Virus record (IMG/VR): IMGVR_UViG_3300035698_033779
Coordinates: 1-20,585 of that record
Direction: 5' to 3' (one strand)
Length of the DNA stretch: 20,585 bases
Origin: a virus
Position 1 is the first letter of the stretch. Every line of letters starts with the position of its first letter. The notes beneath the pieces were generated by a model. It saw only the letters and a program-made list of their open reading frames with translations. It was not told the origin of the DNA and searched no databases. Shown here piece by piece: positions 1 to 6,785 of this stretch. Made by a program: the position numbers and the translations under genes.

Positions 1-1124
1 ATGATTATTTTGAATTTGTTAAAGAGTATATTTTAATGGCAAAAGATTTGTGGAATAAAATTATTGACAGAAATATTAAATCAGGAGAGCCAGGATTTTT
101 GTTTGTTGACAACATTAAAAAATATTTCAATAACCACTATTTCCAACCGTTTGCATGTACAAATCCATGTTCAGAATTGCCTCTCTCAAATGGAGGGTCT
201 TGCTGTTTAGGTTCAATAAACCTATCAAACATGTATGATGAAAATAAAAATGATGTTGATTATTCTAAATTAGCCAAAACAATAAAAGGTGGTGTTAGAT
301 TTTTGGATAATGTGTTAACAGTAAATAGCTATCCTATTTCTAAATCTCAAGAAGCAGCACATATGGGTAGGCAAATTGGATTAGGAACATTGGGATTGCA
401 CTATTTGCTAATTAAACTTGGTCTAAAATATGGGAGCAAAAAATCCTTAGAGTTTATTGAAAGGTTGTATGCAACAGTAAGAAATGAGGCATACATGGCA
501 TCAATTGATTTAGCCATAGAAAAGGGAACGTTCCCCAAGTTTAATGCTGATGAGTATCTAGAAAATAATTTTGTTAAGAATTTACCTCCGAGAATATTGA
601 AAAGAATTAAAAAATACGGCATTAGAAATGTTAGTATGCTAACATGTGCACCGTGTGGAACCATATCTATGATATCGGGAGTATCGTCAGGAATTGAACC
701 AATTTTCGCACCCGTATATAAAAGAAAATATAATATCGATAATGTATTGCATGAAGAATTGGTAATGGATTCATTGTTTGCTGATTATATTGCTAAAAAC
801 AAAAAATTAGATGTGTTTGTCGGAGCCTATGATATAACTCCAGAAGAACATCTAGCAGTACAAAGTACAATCCAACAACACATAGACAATTCAATTTCAA
901 AAACTATAAATGTTTCATCCAGTTATAACTCAAACGAGCTGGCAGATATTTTGCTAGATTATACAGACCATTTGAAAGGTGTAACAATATATCAAGCTGG
1001 GTCAAGAGGAAACGAGCCGCTGACTATAGTTGATTGGAAAGAAATGGATAAAGAAGAATTATTAAAAACAGCAAGTAAATATACTGTTAATATTGAGTGT
1101 GAAAATGGAAGCTGTGAAATCTAA
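1..1124 (+). CDS. nrdJ: Adenosylcobalamin-dependent (class II) ribonucleotide reductase, C-terminal part, 5' truncated by window
   Basis: Reduces ribonucleotides to deoxyribonucleotides for phage DNA synthesis. The reading frame is already open at base 3, so the gene begins upstream of the window; the ATG at 36 is internal. Visible family motifs are NPCSELPLSNGGSCCLGSINLS in pieces (NPCSE, then CLGSINLS), CAPCGTISMISGVSSGIEPIF in pieces (GTIS, GVSSGIEPIF), DNSISKTIN and GVTIYQAGSRG. The C-terminus ends with Cys-x4-Cys (CENGSC), as in the monomeric Lactobacillus leichmannii type of class II enzyme, where this pair reduces the active site. Trp codons are all TGG. The stop is TAA, and the last codons overlap the GTG start of a 39-codon gene. 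Class II rather than class I is inferred from the motifs and tail; the cobalamin-binding part is not in view. Confidence 0.85.
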   Translation, partial: DYFEFVKEYILMAKDLWNKIIDRNIKSGEPGFLFVDNIKKYFNNHYFQPFACTNPCSELPLSNGGSCCLGSINLSNMYDENKNDVDYSKLAKTIKGGVRFLDNVLTVNSYPISKSQEAAHMGRQIGLGTLGLHYLLIKLGLKYGSKKSLEFIERLYATVRNEAYMASIDLAIEKGTFPKFNADEYLENNFVKNLPPRILKRIKKYGIRNVSMLTCAPCGTISMISGVSSGIEPIFAPVYKRKYNIDNVLHEELVMDSLFADYIAKNKKLDVFVGAYDITPEEHLAVQSTIQQHIDNSISKTINVSSSYNSNELADILLDYTDHLKGVTIYQAGSRGNEPLTIVDWKEMDKEELLKTASKYTVNIECENGSCEI

Positions 1125-1233
1125 TAAGTGGGATGCAACTGATGCAATAATGTTAAAATGGATGGAATGGTTTAATCCAGAAGAATATATATTGCTCAAG
1201 CTTGAATTACTTGATAAGGTAGATGATGGTTAA
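1114..1233 (+). CDS. 39-aa protein with the shared C-terminal KLELL tail
   Basis: Unrecognised microprotein. It starts with GTG inside the last codons of nrdJ, giving an 11-bp overlap and so likely translational coupling. The body is short (MKSNKWDATDAIMLKW) and contains no SH3-like part. It ends YILLKLELLDKVDDG, which matches the tail shared by about 29 proteins in this window. It may be a remnant that kept only the tail. The function is unknown. Confidence 0.6.
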   Translation: MKSNKWDATDAIMLKWMEWFNPEEYILLKLELLDKVDDG

Positions 1234-1236
1234 ATC

Positions 1237-1380
1237 ATGACTATAACTAACTTCATTTTGAAACTGTATGATCTAGATGTACAAAAGACACTTGGTATAA
1301 TAACAGAAGAAGAATTTTTAAAAGGAATAGAAAAAGAGAAAAAAGTATATATTCTTGAGAAGTTGAAATTGTTAAATTAA
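1237..1380 (+). CDS. 47-aa protein ending in LEKLKLLN
   Basis: Unrecognised microprotein beginning ATG three bases after the previous stop, with no strong Shine-Dalgarno sequence. It has an acidic and lysine-rich centre (ITEEEFLKGIEKEKK) and ends ILEKLKLLN followed by TAA. A promoter follows directly, so here the tail is not serving as a ribosome binding site for a coupled gene. That argues that the tail is kept at the protein level. No N-terminal barrel is present. Confidence 0.6.
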   Translation: MTITNFILKLYDLDVQKTLGIITEEEFLKGIEKEKKVYILEKLKLLN

Positions 1381-1389
1381 AAAATAGCA

Positions 1390-1420
1390 GTTTCTTTTTT
1401 TGTGTTTTTCCTTATATTAC
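1390..1420 (+). promoter_or_regulatory. Phage promoter, class A
   Basis: GTTTCTTTTTTT at 1390 and TTATATTAC at 1412. The two boxes start 22 nt apart, as in eight other copies in the window. It lies upstream of the gene at 1461. Confidence 0.75.
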
Positions 1421-1460
1421 TAATATATATAAAAAATTTAATTTGGAGGAATTAAACACA

Positions 1461-1838
1461 ATGAATATTAATCAAGGGACTTTAAAAAACTTTAGAAAAG
1501 ATTTCAAAGAAGCAATCAAAGAATTAGAAAAAAAATATGAAATTGAATTATCTGCTGGAAACATTCGTTTTAGTGAAAACGACTTCCGCTTCAAAGTTAA
1601 CGTAGAAAATAAAAAATATGGTACTTCCCTCACTCCTGAAACTCACACCAAAGGCTATTGGAATGAATATATTGAATATCTTGGCTACTCAAATTTAAAA
1701 GATGCTTTAGGTAAAGTTCTTCCATCAGGTCACAAAATCATCGGTATTAAACCATCTGCAAGAAAAAACAAAGTTCTTATCAAAAAAAACAACAAGCTTT
1801 TCGTTACTTCATTCTTGTCAATTAGCCGTCAATTATAA
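1461..1838 (+). CDS. Conserved phage protein of unknown function, 125 aa
   Basis: The ATG at 1461 was chosen because GGAGG lies 11 nt upstream; the in-frame TTG at 1443 would place that site inside the gene. The protein has an N-terminal helix (FRKDFKEAIKELEKKYEIE), then a beta-rich part with GNIRFSENDFRFKV, and near the end LPSGHKIIGIKPSARKNKVLI. From memory it resembles a family of small phage proteins with the same order (GNIRY..., then K-I-I-G-I-K-P-x-A-R-K) and no known role. It has its own class A promoter and is followed two bases later by the first SH3-like gene, so the two are probably co-transcribed. It does not carry the KLKLL tail. Confidence 0.8.
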   Translation: MNINQGTLKNFRKDFKEAIKELEKKYEIELSAGNIRFSENDFRFKVNVENKKYGTSLTPETHTKGYWNEYIEYLGYSNLKDALGKVLPSGHKIIGIKPSARKNKVLIKKNNKLFVTSFLSISRQL

Positions 1839-1840
1839 AT

Positions 1841-2101
1841 ATGAAGTATAAATTCCATCTTGGACAAAAAGTTAGAGTTGTTAAAGTTTCACCTACGGGT
1901 TCCCCTACGGGTGATGACGATTTAAAAAAAATGTTGAACAGAATTGTAACAATTAAAAAAAACCAGGATAATGGTATGCTTTCACCATCATCAATACATT
2001 ACAACACACCTTGCTATCATATTGAAGAAATTAGTACATGGTACTGGCCAGAAATATTTTTACAATCTCTAATTTTAGAAAAATTAAAACTATTGGAATA
2101 A
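1841..2101 (+). CDS. SH3/KOW-like small protein with KLKLL tail (subfamily A)
   Basis: 86 aa. The N-terminus KYKFHLGQKVRVVKVS fits the first strand of a small SH3/KOW-like barrel (x-G-x-x-V-x-V). A tryptophan-rich segment, STWYWPEIF, precedes the tail LEKLKLLE, as in most members of this subfamily. A short repeat (TGSPTGDDD) sits in the first loop. It begins two bases after the previous stop. The function is unknown; the barrel is inferred from spacing of hydrophobic residues, not from a search. Confidence 0.75.
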   Translation: MKYKFHLGQKVRVVKVSPTGSPTGDDDLKKMLNRIVTIKKNQDNGMLSPSSIHYNTPCYHIEEISTWYWPEIFLQSLILEKLKLLE

Positions 2102-2104
2102 ATC

Positions 2105-2353
2105 ATGAAGATAGCAACAAAATTTAAATTTAGACAGCTTGTATATATTAATGGATTATCGCCGAAAAAACCAAAAGAAGATTGTGAATATTTAGGCTGC
2201 TCTGGAAAAGTTGGTTATATATTTACACATGAATTTAATGAGCGAATATATCAAGTTGATGGATTCGATCGATTCTTCTATGAATCAGAGTTGATCAGCT
2301 ATGAACAATACTGGATTAATAAAAAACTAGAACTATTAAGCAAGGAAAAATAG
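2105..2353 (+). CDS. SH3/KOW-like small protein with KLELL tail (subfamily A)
   Basis: 82 aa. It begins KIATKFKFRQLVYINGLS, contains GCSGKVGYIF and YQVDGFDRFFYESELI as probable barrel strands, and ends YWINKKLELLSKEK with TAG. It starts three bases after the preceding stop. The next promoter begins right after its stop codon, so it is the last gene of its unit. Function unknown. Confidence 0.72.
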   Translation: MKIATKFKFRQLVYINGLSPKKPKEDCEYLGCSGKVGYIFTHEFNERIYQVDGFDRFFYESELISYEQYWINKKLELLSKEK

Positions 2354-2355
2354 CA

Positions 2356-2386
2356 GTTTCTTTTTCATAAAAAACTGTTATATTAT
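2356..2386 (+). promoter_or_regulatory. Phage promoter, class A
   Basis: GTTTCTTTTT at 2356 and TTATATTAT at 2378, again 22 nt apart. It drives the DNA ligase gene and probably the coupled genes behind it. Confidence 0.8.
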
Positions 2387-2419
2387 AACTATATAAAATA
2401 AGATCAGGAGAAAATAAAA

Positions 2420-3787
2420 ATGATTAATGAAATAATCACAGAACTAGAAACTACAAACTCAAGAATAGATAAAATCAAAATCTTAAAGAAATACAAAGAT
2501 AATGAAATACTGAAAAAAATATTTTTCTACGCCCATAATCCTTTTTTCAATTACTACATAAAAGATTATCAATTGCCAAAGCAAGATTTGCCAGCATTAT
2601 ATGATTTCGATTTGATGTTTGAATTGTTAGATAATTTAAGAAATAGAGTAATTACTGGGAATGAAGCACGACAAGAAATTATCAACATATTGTCAGACAG
2701 TACTAATGATGTACGTTTTACTCTCCCTTTAATCTTAAATAGAAACTTAAAATGTGGCATTTCAATATCTACAATTAATAAAGTCTGGGACAATCTAATT
2801 CCAGAATTCAAAATTGCAAAAGCTAAAGGTGAAGCAGAAATCAAAAGTATTCACTATCCAGCATATTGCCAATTAAAAGGTGATGGGCGAAGAACTATCA
2901 TTATGTATTCAAAAGGTGCTGTTAAGTATTACACAAGCTCAGGAAAACAAGATTTCAAATTAAATCACCCATCAATTGATTCTGAAGTAATTCAAGCAAT
3001 TCAAACTAAAATTCCATCTTTAGACTATGATTGGGTTTTAGATTGTGAAGCAGTTATAATCAATAATGAAGATGGTACTACAATGGATAGAAAATTATCA
3101 AATGGAATCTTAAACAGAAAAGAAATTCCAGCTGATATCTATCCAAACATTGTTTTTCTAACTTGGGACAGTTTACCCAAATTATCTTTTGATTTGAAAT
3201 ATGATGCAACTCCTTACAGAGAAAGATTTAATTTCTTGCAAGGGCAATTGAAAAAAACTGCTCAAAAACATCTAAGAGTAATTGATTCTTGTACAGTTAA
3301 TTCAATTGAAAGGGGAAAAGCAAAAGCAGATGAATACATTGCAAATGGTTATGAAGGGGCAATGCTAAAGAATATGAATGCTCCATACGAAGGGAAAAGA
3401 TCAAAGAACCAAATCAAAATAAAAGCTGAAAGAGAAGCTGATTTAGTTGTAATTGGCTGGCAAGAAGGCACTGGTATTATGGAAGGAAGTATGGGAGCTC
3501 TAATTGTAGAATCAGAAGATGGCAAACTTAGAGTTAATGTTGGAACTGGTTTTACTCATGAAGAAAGAGGTTTTACCATTACAGATACTAGCACTATGGA
3601 AACAAAGCAAGTTATCACAGAATTGGCCAAATCAAATATCATTGGAAAAATCATTACTGTAAAATATAATGAAATCATCAAGAAAAAAGGAAGCACTAAA
3701 TATAGCCTATTCCTTCCCAGGTTTGTTGAAATACGTCATGATAAAAACACAGCTGACACTTTGGGGAAAATCAAAAGTGAAATATAA
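2420..3787 (+). CDS. ATP-dependent DNA ligase
   Basis: Seals nicks in double-stranded DNA through an enzyme-AMP intermediate, in phage replication and repair. At 455 aa it is close to T4-type ligases. Motif I is K153-GDGRR, with Lys153 the expected AMP acceptor. Motif III-like LDCEAV is at about 208-212, motif IV EGAMLK at 312-317 and motif V KIK at 333-335, followed by DLVVIGW, where the OB domain starts. The C-terminal LFLPRFVEIR also fits. All four Trp codons are TGG. A good SD (AGGAG) lies before the ATG at 2420. The 3' end overlaps the GTG start of a small SH3-like gene. The family call is firm; the symbol is left blank because phage names differ. Confidence 0.93.
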   Translation: MINEIITELETTNSRIDKIKILKKYKDNEILKKIFFYAHNPFFNYYIKDYQLPKQDLPALYDFDLMFELLDNLRNRVITGNEARQEIINILSDSTNDVRFTLPLILNRNLKCGISISTINKVWDNLIPEFKIAKAKGEAEIKSIHYPAYCQLKGDGRRTIIMYSKGAVKYYTSSGKQDFKLNHPSIDSEVIQAIQTKIPSLDYDWVLDCEAVIINNEDGTTMDRKLSNGILNRKEIPADIYPNIVFLTWDSLPKLSFDLKYDATPYRERFNFLQGQLKKTAQKHLRVIDSCTVNSIERGKAKADEYIANGYEGAMLKNMNAPYEGKRSKNQIKIKAEREADLVVIGWQEGTGIMEGSMGALIVESEDGKLRVNVGTGFTHEERGFTITDTSTMETKQVITELAKSNIIGKIITVKYNEIIKKKGSTKYSLFLPRFVEIRHDKNTADTLGKIKSEI

Positions 3788-3998
3788 AGTTGGATCCTAT
3801 GTTGAAATTGTAGACTTTCCATCATTGTTTGAAGATGATCAAAGGAGCAACCTTTTTAGAATTGAATCTGTATCGGATGACCCAATATTATGCATTTTTA
3901 CGCATTATCTTTTAGATGATGTATTTGGATATTTCTATGAACATGAAATCAGGCAGCCGTTGAAGTTAAAGCTAGAGTTATTAGATGAAAAAATATAA
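3777..3998 (+). CDS. SH3/KOW-like small protein with KLELL tail (subfamily A)
   Basis: 73 aa from GTG at 3777; a longer in-frame start inside the ligase gene is less likely because GGGGA lies about 10 nt before this GTG and the protein then begins MKYKVGSYVEIV like its paralogues. It ends LKLKLELLDEKI. It overlaps the ligase by 11 bp and the next gene by 14 bp. Function unknown. Confidence 0.75.
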   Translation: MKYKVGSYVEIVDFPSLFEDDQRSNLFRIESVSDDPILCIFTHYLLDDVFGYFYEHEIRQPLKLKLELLDEKI

Positions 3999-4206
3999 AG
4001 TTGGGGATCGAGTTCAAGTAGTACACAGTGTAACCTGGGGGAAGGATGGTGATGCTGGAAAATACGGTACAATTATAGCATATGATTATGCATACCTCGG
4101 ACATGATGATTGGTACAGATTAGATACAACCGGAGAATGGTGGTGGAAGAGTCAAGAGATTCATTTTTCAATAGAACAAAAATTGGAGTTATTAAGTGAA
4201 GTATAA
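3985..4206 (+). CDS. SH3/KOW-like small protein with KLELL tail (subfamily A)
   Basis: 73 aa. It begins MKKYKVGDRVQVVHSV, has a glycine-rich turn GDAGKYGTIIAYDY and an aromatic stretch GEWWWKSQEIHF, and ends IEQKLELLSEV. This is the clearest match to an SH3/KOW-like pattern (x-V-G-D-x-V, G-x-I, W-W). The codons for L-E in its tail (TTGGAG) form the Shine-Dalgarno of the next gene, which starts 11 bp before this one's stop ends. Confidence 0.77.
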   Translation: MKKYKVGDRVQVVHSVTWGKDGDAGKYGTIIAYDYAYLGHDDWYRLDTTGEWWWKSQEIHFSIEQKLELLSEV

Positions 4207-4474
4207 AGTTGATGACATCGTTAAAGTTAAGAGCGAAAAATGGTTTAAAGCCCATGCAAAAGAACATCTCTATATGTATAATGAAAAGGGTCTCAGACAG
4301 TTTTTAACTTTAATGGATAAATACTTTGGAAAAACTGGGAGAATTCTTTCAGCAAGTGGTGATCATTATATGGTAACTAGTATGTTGAAGAAGCCAAAAG
4401 TCATTGCTGGATTTGAAGATTGGATGTTTGAAGATATGAAATTAGTAAAGTTGGAACTATTAAATGAATTATAA
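4196..4474 (+). CDS. SH3/KOW-like small protein with KLELL tail (subfamily A)
   Basis: 92 aa from GTG at 4196, coupled to the previous gene. It begins MKYKVDDIVKVKSEKW, has a middle insert (KEHLYMYNEKGLRQF), then GFEDWMFEDMKLVKLELLNEL at its end. The DWMFED segment is important because the next paralogue has TGA in place of this Trp. Function unknown. Confidence 0.77.
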   Translation: MKYKVDDIVKVKSEKWFKAHAKEHLYMYNEKGLRQFLTLMDKYFGKTGRILSASGDHYMVTSMLKKPKVIAGFEDWMFEDMKLVKLELLNEL

Positions 4475-4718
4475 AATTGGAGATATAGTTAAAATCAGAT
4501 CAAGAAAATGGCATGAGGAACATTATGAAATAATTATGCAGCACCAGGCTGGATTTATTAGTCAAATGAAAGAATATTGTGGGGAAACAATAGTGATTAC
4601 CGAAGTAATAGAAGACACCCATGGCTGGACGAAATATTATTTAAAAGGCAATCATTGGAGTTGGAATGGATGAATGTTTGAAGATCTAATTTTAAAAAAA
4701 ATAAAATTATTAGGATAA
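4464..4718 (+). CDS. SH3/KOW-like small protein with an in-frame TGA read as Trp (subfamily A)
   Basis: Begins MNYKIGDIVKIRSRKW. Reading stops under the standard code at TGA 4671-4673, but the frame continues as [TGA]MFEDLILKKIKLLG and then TAA. The upstream paralogue has WMFEDMKLVKLELL at the same place, so TGA stands exactly at a conserved Trp, and the family tail (KKIKLLG) lies beyond it. I therefore annotate 84 aa to the TAA at 4716. It is the only subfamily member with an internal TGA; its other Trp codons are TGG. Confidence 0.8.
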
Positions 4719-4723
4719 AAATT

Positions 4724-4760
4724 GTTCTTTGGGTTTTCTAACTAATATATATTATTATTA
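4724..4760 (+). promoter_or_regulatory. Probable promoter, class B-like
   Basis: GTTCTTTGGG upstream and an AT run, ATATATTATTATTAA, ahead of the zinc-ribbon gene. The second box resembles the GATATATATTATTAA element before the GIY-YIG genes rather than the class A box, and the 22-nt spacing is not kept. Confidence 0.5.
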
Positions 4761-4787
4761 ATAAAGATTTAAGGAATTAAAAAAGAT

Positions 4788-4928
4788 ATGGAAGAAATTA
4801 AATATTGTATTGAATGTGGTAGAGAAAGAAAAGAAGATGAGAATTACTGTCCGGTATGTGGCACAAAATTTGAAATCTGTGATGAATCTATTCTCACTGA
4901 AGTTGATAAAGAATTACTACTTGATTAA
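4788..4928 (+). CDS. Zinc-ribbon microprotein, 46 aa
   Basis: MEEIKYCIECGRERKE then YCPVCGTKFEIC: two CxxC knuckles about 15 residues apart, the zinc-ribbon pattern found in many small bacterial and phage proteins. An acidic tail (TEVDKELLLD) follows. AAGGAA lies about 14 nt before the ATG. It stands alone between a class B-like promoter and a terminator. It probably binds zinc and a protein or nucleic acid, but the sequence gives no partner. Confidence 0.7.
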   Translation: MEEIKYCIECGRERKEDENYCPVCGTKFEICDESILTEVDKELLLD

Positions 4929-4965
4929 TAATTAGACAAACGAATCATACGCTCCTCCTAAATGG

Positions 4966-5001
4966 AAAACCCAATTAGCTCCTCCACTAGTTGGGTTTTT
5001 C
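4966..5001. terminator. Bidirectional terminator
   Basis: AAAACCCAA (4966-4974) pairs with TTGGGTTTT (4991-4999) and continues into T on the right. The A-rich left arm supplies T on the other strand. It separates the rightward zinc-ribbon gene from the leftward sigma gene. Confidence 0.8.
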
Positions 5002-5038
5002 GATGTGTGTAAATGTGTGTATATATATATGTATTTAT

Positions 5039-5824
5039 TTAGCTTAATGCTTTCCTCAATTTCTGCAGAGATCTTTTATGAATCTTTCTGACACCTGGAG
5101 CTGTTAAACCAAGATAGTCAGCAATAGTATCATTAGTAACTTTACCTTTTTTACTCAACATCTGATCTTCTTCCTTTGGGCTTAACATTCCATATTTTGC
5201 TTTAATTACGAGCTTTTCATCATCAGATAAAGTCTTAAATCCTTTGTTAGCTATAGCTTTCATGAAATCTGATTTTTCTTTTTCATCATACATATCAACA
5301 GCATCAGGGTCAGATATCAAATCACTTAAGCTTCTTTTTTTGTCTCCACCACTTCCAATTTGCATGTCAATTGATTTTGATTTGTTTCCAATTGTTCTAG
5401 ATGATTTAGAGATAAAGTGTTTGTAATTCATAACTACTTCCCTTAACCATTTATCTAAGTAAGTAGAGAACTTCAATCCTTTAGAGACATCAAATTTATT
5501 AATTGCTTTTGCAAAGTTAATAATCATTGCATTGAATACTTCTTCAGTAGTAATATTTTGATCTACTTTTTCAAGTTTAGATTTGCTCTTCATTATCATT
5601 GATAGCATATACTTAGAGTGTGCTCTGATTAATCTATCAAATGCTTTACTGTCTTTGTTCTTTTGGTATTTTAATATTGCAGCATTTTCTTCTGCAGGTT
5701 TCATTGGGCTGTAATATTTGATATAATAAGAAATAGGTGATTTTGGATCCACATGACCGATATATTCTTTAATCAGTGTTTCCTTGTACGTATGCTTATT
5801 TAAATTTTCAACTATTTTATTCAA
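5039..5824 (-). CDS. Phage RNA polymerase sigma factor (sigma-70 family)
   Basis: Directs host RNA polymerase to phage promoters. Region 2 is visible at about 60-140 (FDRLIRAHSKYMLSM, then KAINKFDVSKGLKFSTYLDKW split around FSTYLDKWLREVV, like the FSTYAxWWIR motif of sigma-70). Region 4 lies near the C-terminus (LSDDEKLVIKAKYGML, then TNDTIADYLGLTAPGVRKIHKR, a helix-turn-helix). It is the only leftward gene in the window. The 5' end is uncertain: TTG at 5824 is the longest start without crossing a TGA, but an in-frame ATG at 5860 leads into the same frame through one TGA (5852-5854), which this genome reads as Trp. Neither start has a good SD. It could recognise one of the two promoter classes seen here. 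Confidence 0.85.
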   Translation of the reverse strand: MNKIVENLNKHTYKETLIKEYIGHVDPKSPISYYIKYYSPMKPAEENAAILKYQKNKDSKAFDRLIRAHSKYMLSMIMKSKSKLEKVDQNITTEEVFNAMIINFAKAINKFDVSKGLKFSTYLDKWLREVVMNYKHFISKSSRTIGNKSKSIDMQIGSGGDKKRSLSDLISDPDAVDMYDEKEKSDFMKAIANKGFKTLSDDEKLVIKAKYGMLSPKEEDQMLSKKGKVTNDTIADYLGLTAPGVRKIHKRSLQKLRKALS

Positions 5825-5955
5825 GCTGTGGTTTTGACCAACGTCACTAACTCAATTCATTAGTGGTCTTAATTCTATCATTTTCAATTTTATTCATTCT
5901 CCCGTCTTGGATTTTTTAATCACATTAATAAATATTAAGAATAGGAAATTTTTGA

Positions 5956-5986
5956 GTTTCTTTTTCTCGTAAATTGTTTATATTAT
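5956..5986 (+). promoter_or_regulatory. Phage promoter, class A, next to a start codon
   Basis: GTTTCTTTTT at 5956 and TTATATTAT at 5978, 22 nt apart. The ATG of the next gene begins only 5 nt after the second box, so the transcript should be leaderless or nearly so. Confidence 0.8.
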
Positions 5987-5990
5987 TACT

Positions 5991-6212
5991 ATGAATAGAA
6001 AGTTTAAAATCGGAGACGTAGTAAAGATAATTGAGTCCTGTAGCCATGGTTTAGTTCGTGAGGTTAGATGTTATGTTGGAACATACCACAGCATTACAAA
6101 AGCAGATGATGGGTACAATTGTATAACACTATCTGGCATCCCGCGTCGTTGGACATGGTCCGGTAATAATTTAATTCTAGATGATAGATTAGAAAAATTG
6201 AAGTTGTTATAA
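5991..6212 (+). CDS. SH3/KOW-like small protein with KLKLL tail (subfamily A), probably leaderless
   Basis: 73 aa: MNRKFKIGDVVKIIES, then RWTWSGNNLILDDRLEKLKLL as the very last residues. The ATG lies five bases beyond the promoter's AT box, with no room for a Shine-Dalgarno, so translation probably starts on a leaderless mRNA. The last A of its TAA stop is the first base of the next gene's ATG. Function unknown. Confidence 0.77.
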   Translation: MNRKFKIGDVVKIIESCSHGLVREVRCYVGTYHSITKADDGYNCITLSGIPRRWTWSGNNLILDDRLEKLKLL

Positions 6213-6463
6213 TGCGATTGAAGAATAAATTCGTTGTTGGCCAAATAGTAAGAGTTTTACCTGATGGAGACTATATCAGACCTGTACAGAATTACGTTAA
6301 CAAAGAATTTAAAGTGTTAAGAGTTTTGCAGGTTTATGCATGTGCTGATAAAGAAGTGGAATATGTATTAGACAATGATAGTCCTTACCACTGGCCTGAG
6401 CATTGTTTGAGTTATAGTATCTCTGAAAAGTTAAAGTTATTGGAAGGAAAGGATGAAATATAA
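6212..6463 (+). CDS. SH3/KOW-like small protein with KLKLL tail (subfamily A)
   Basis: 83 aa. It begins MRLKNKFVVGQIVRVLPDG, has YHWPEHCLSYSI before the tail, and ends SEKLKLLEGKDEI. The start overlaps the previous stop (TAATG). GGAAGGAAAGG in its tail codons gives the next gene a strong SD. Function unknown. Confidence 0.75.
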   Translation: MRLKNKFVVGQIVRVLPDGDYIRPVQNYVNKEFKVLRVLQVYACADKEVEYVLDNDSPYHWPEHCLSYSISEKLKLLEGKDEI

Positions 6464-6727
6464 AGTTGGAGACTTAGTAGTAGTCAAAAATTTAAAGTGG
6501 TACGGTGAAATAAGTTCTTTTGGTATGCAGAAAATTAAAAGTGACAATCCAAGAATGGATAGAAGCCACTGGGATGTGAGAAGAAAGACATTTGCAGGTA
6601 AGATTTATAAAATAACATCTATTACAGGCATTACATATGTGTTCAACAGTGATTTTCATTTTCTCTGGAATGAATGGATGGTTGAATCAGCTAATGCATT
6701 TAAATTGAAATTGCTGGCAAAAAATAA
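6453..6727 (+). CDS. SH3/KOW-like small protein (subfamily A) whose frame runs on into the CCA-adding enzyme
   Basis: Begins MKYKVGDLVVVKNLKWYG and reaches the family tail, AFKLKLL, at about 6716. There is no in-frame stop. The frame continues through the promoter-like region (6728-6758) into the CCA-adding enzyme, so one 546-codon frame covers both. At the expected end lies A-AAA-AAT; a -1 slip there, or one added A in the run of six, gives an immediate TAA at 6725-6727, which is the end annotated here. It could be a true fusion, a frameshifted product or a homopolymer sequencing error. Confidence 0.65.
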
Positions 6728-6758
6728 GTTTCTTTTTCTGGAAAATCTCTTATATTAT
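6728..6758 (+). promoter_or_regulatory. Phage promoter, class A
   Basis: GTTTCTTTTT at 6728 and TTATATTAT at 6750, 22 nt apart, ahead of the CCA-adding enzyme. Its presence inside the long fused frame supports separate expression of the enzyme from ATG 6786. Confidence 0.8.
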
Positions 6759-6785
6759 ACATATATAAAGAAAAGAGGAAAAGAA

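Noticed and set aside
401-664. Reverse-strand open frame inside nrdJ
   Set aside because: It lies fully within a gene with strong family motifs on the other strand.
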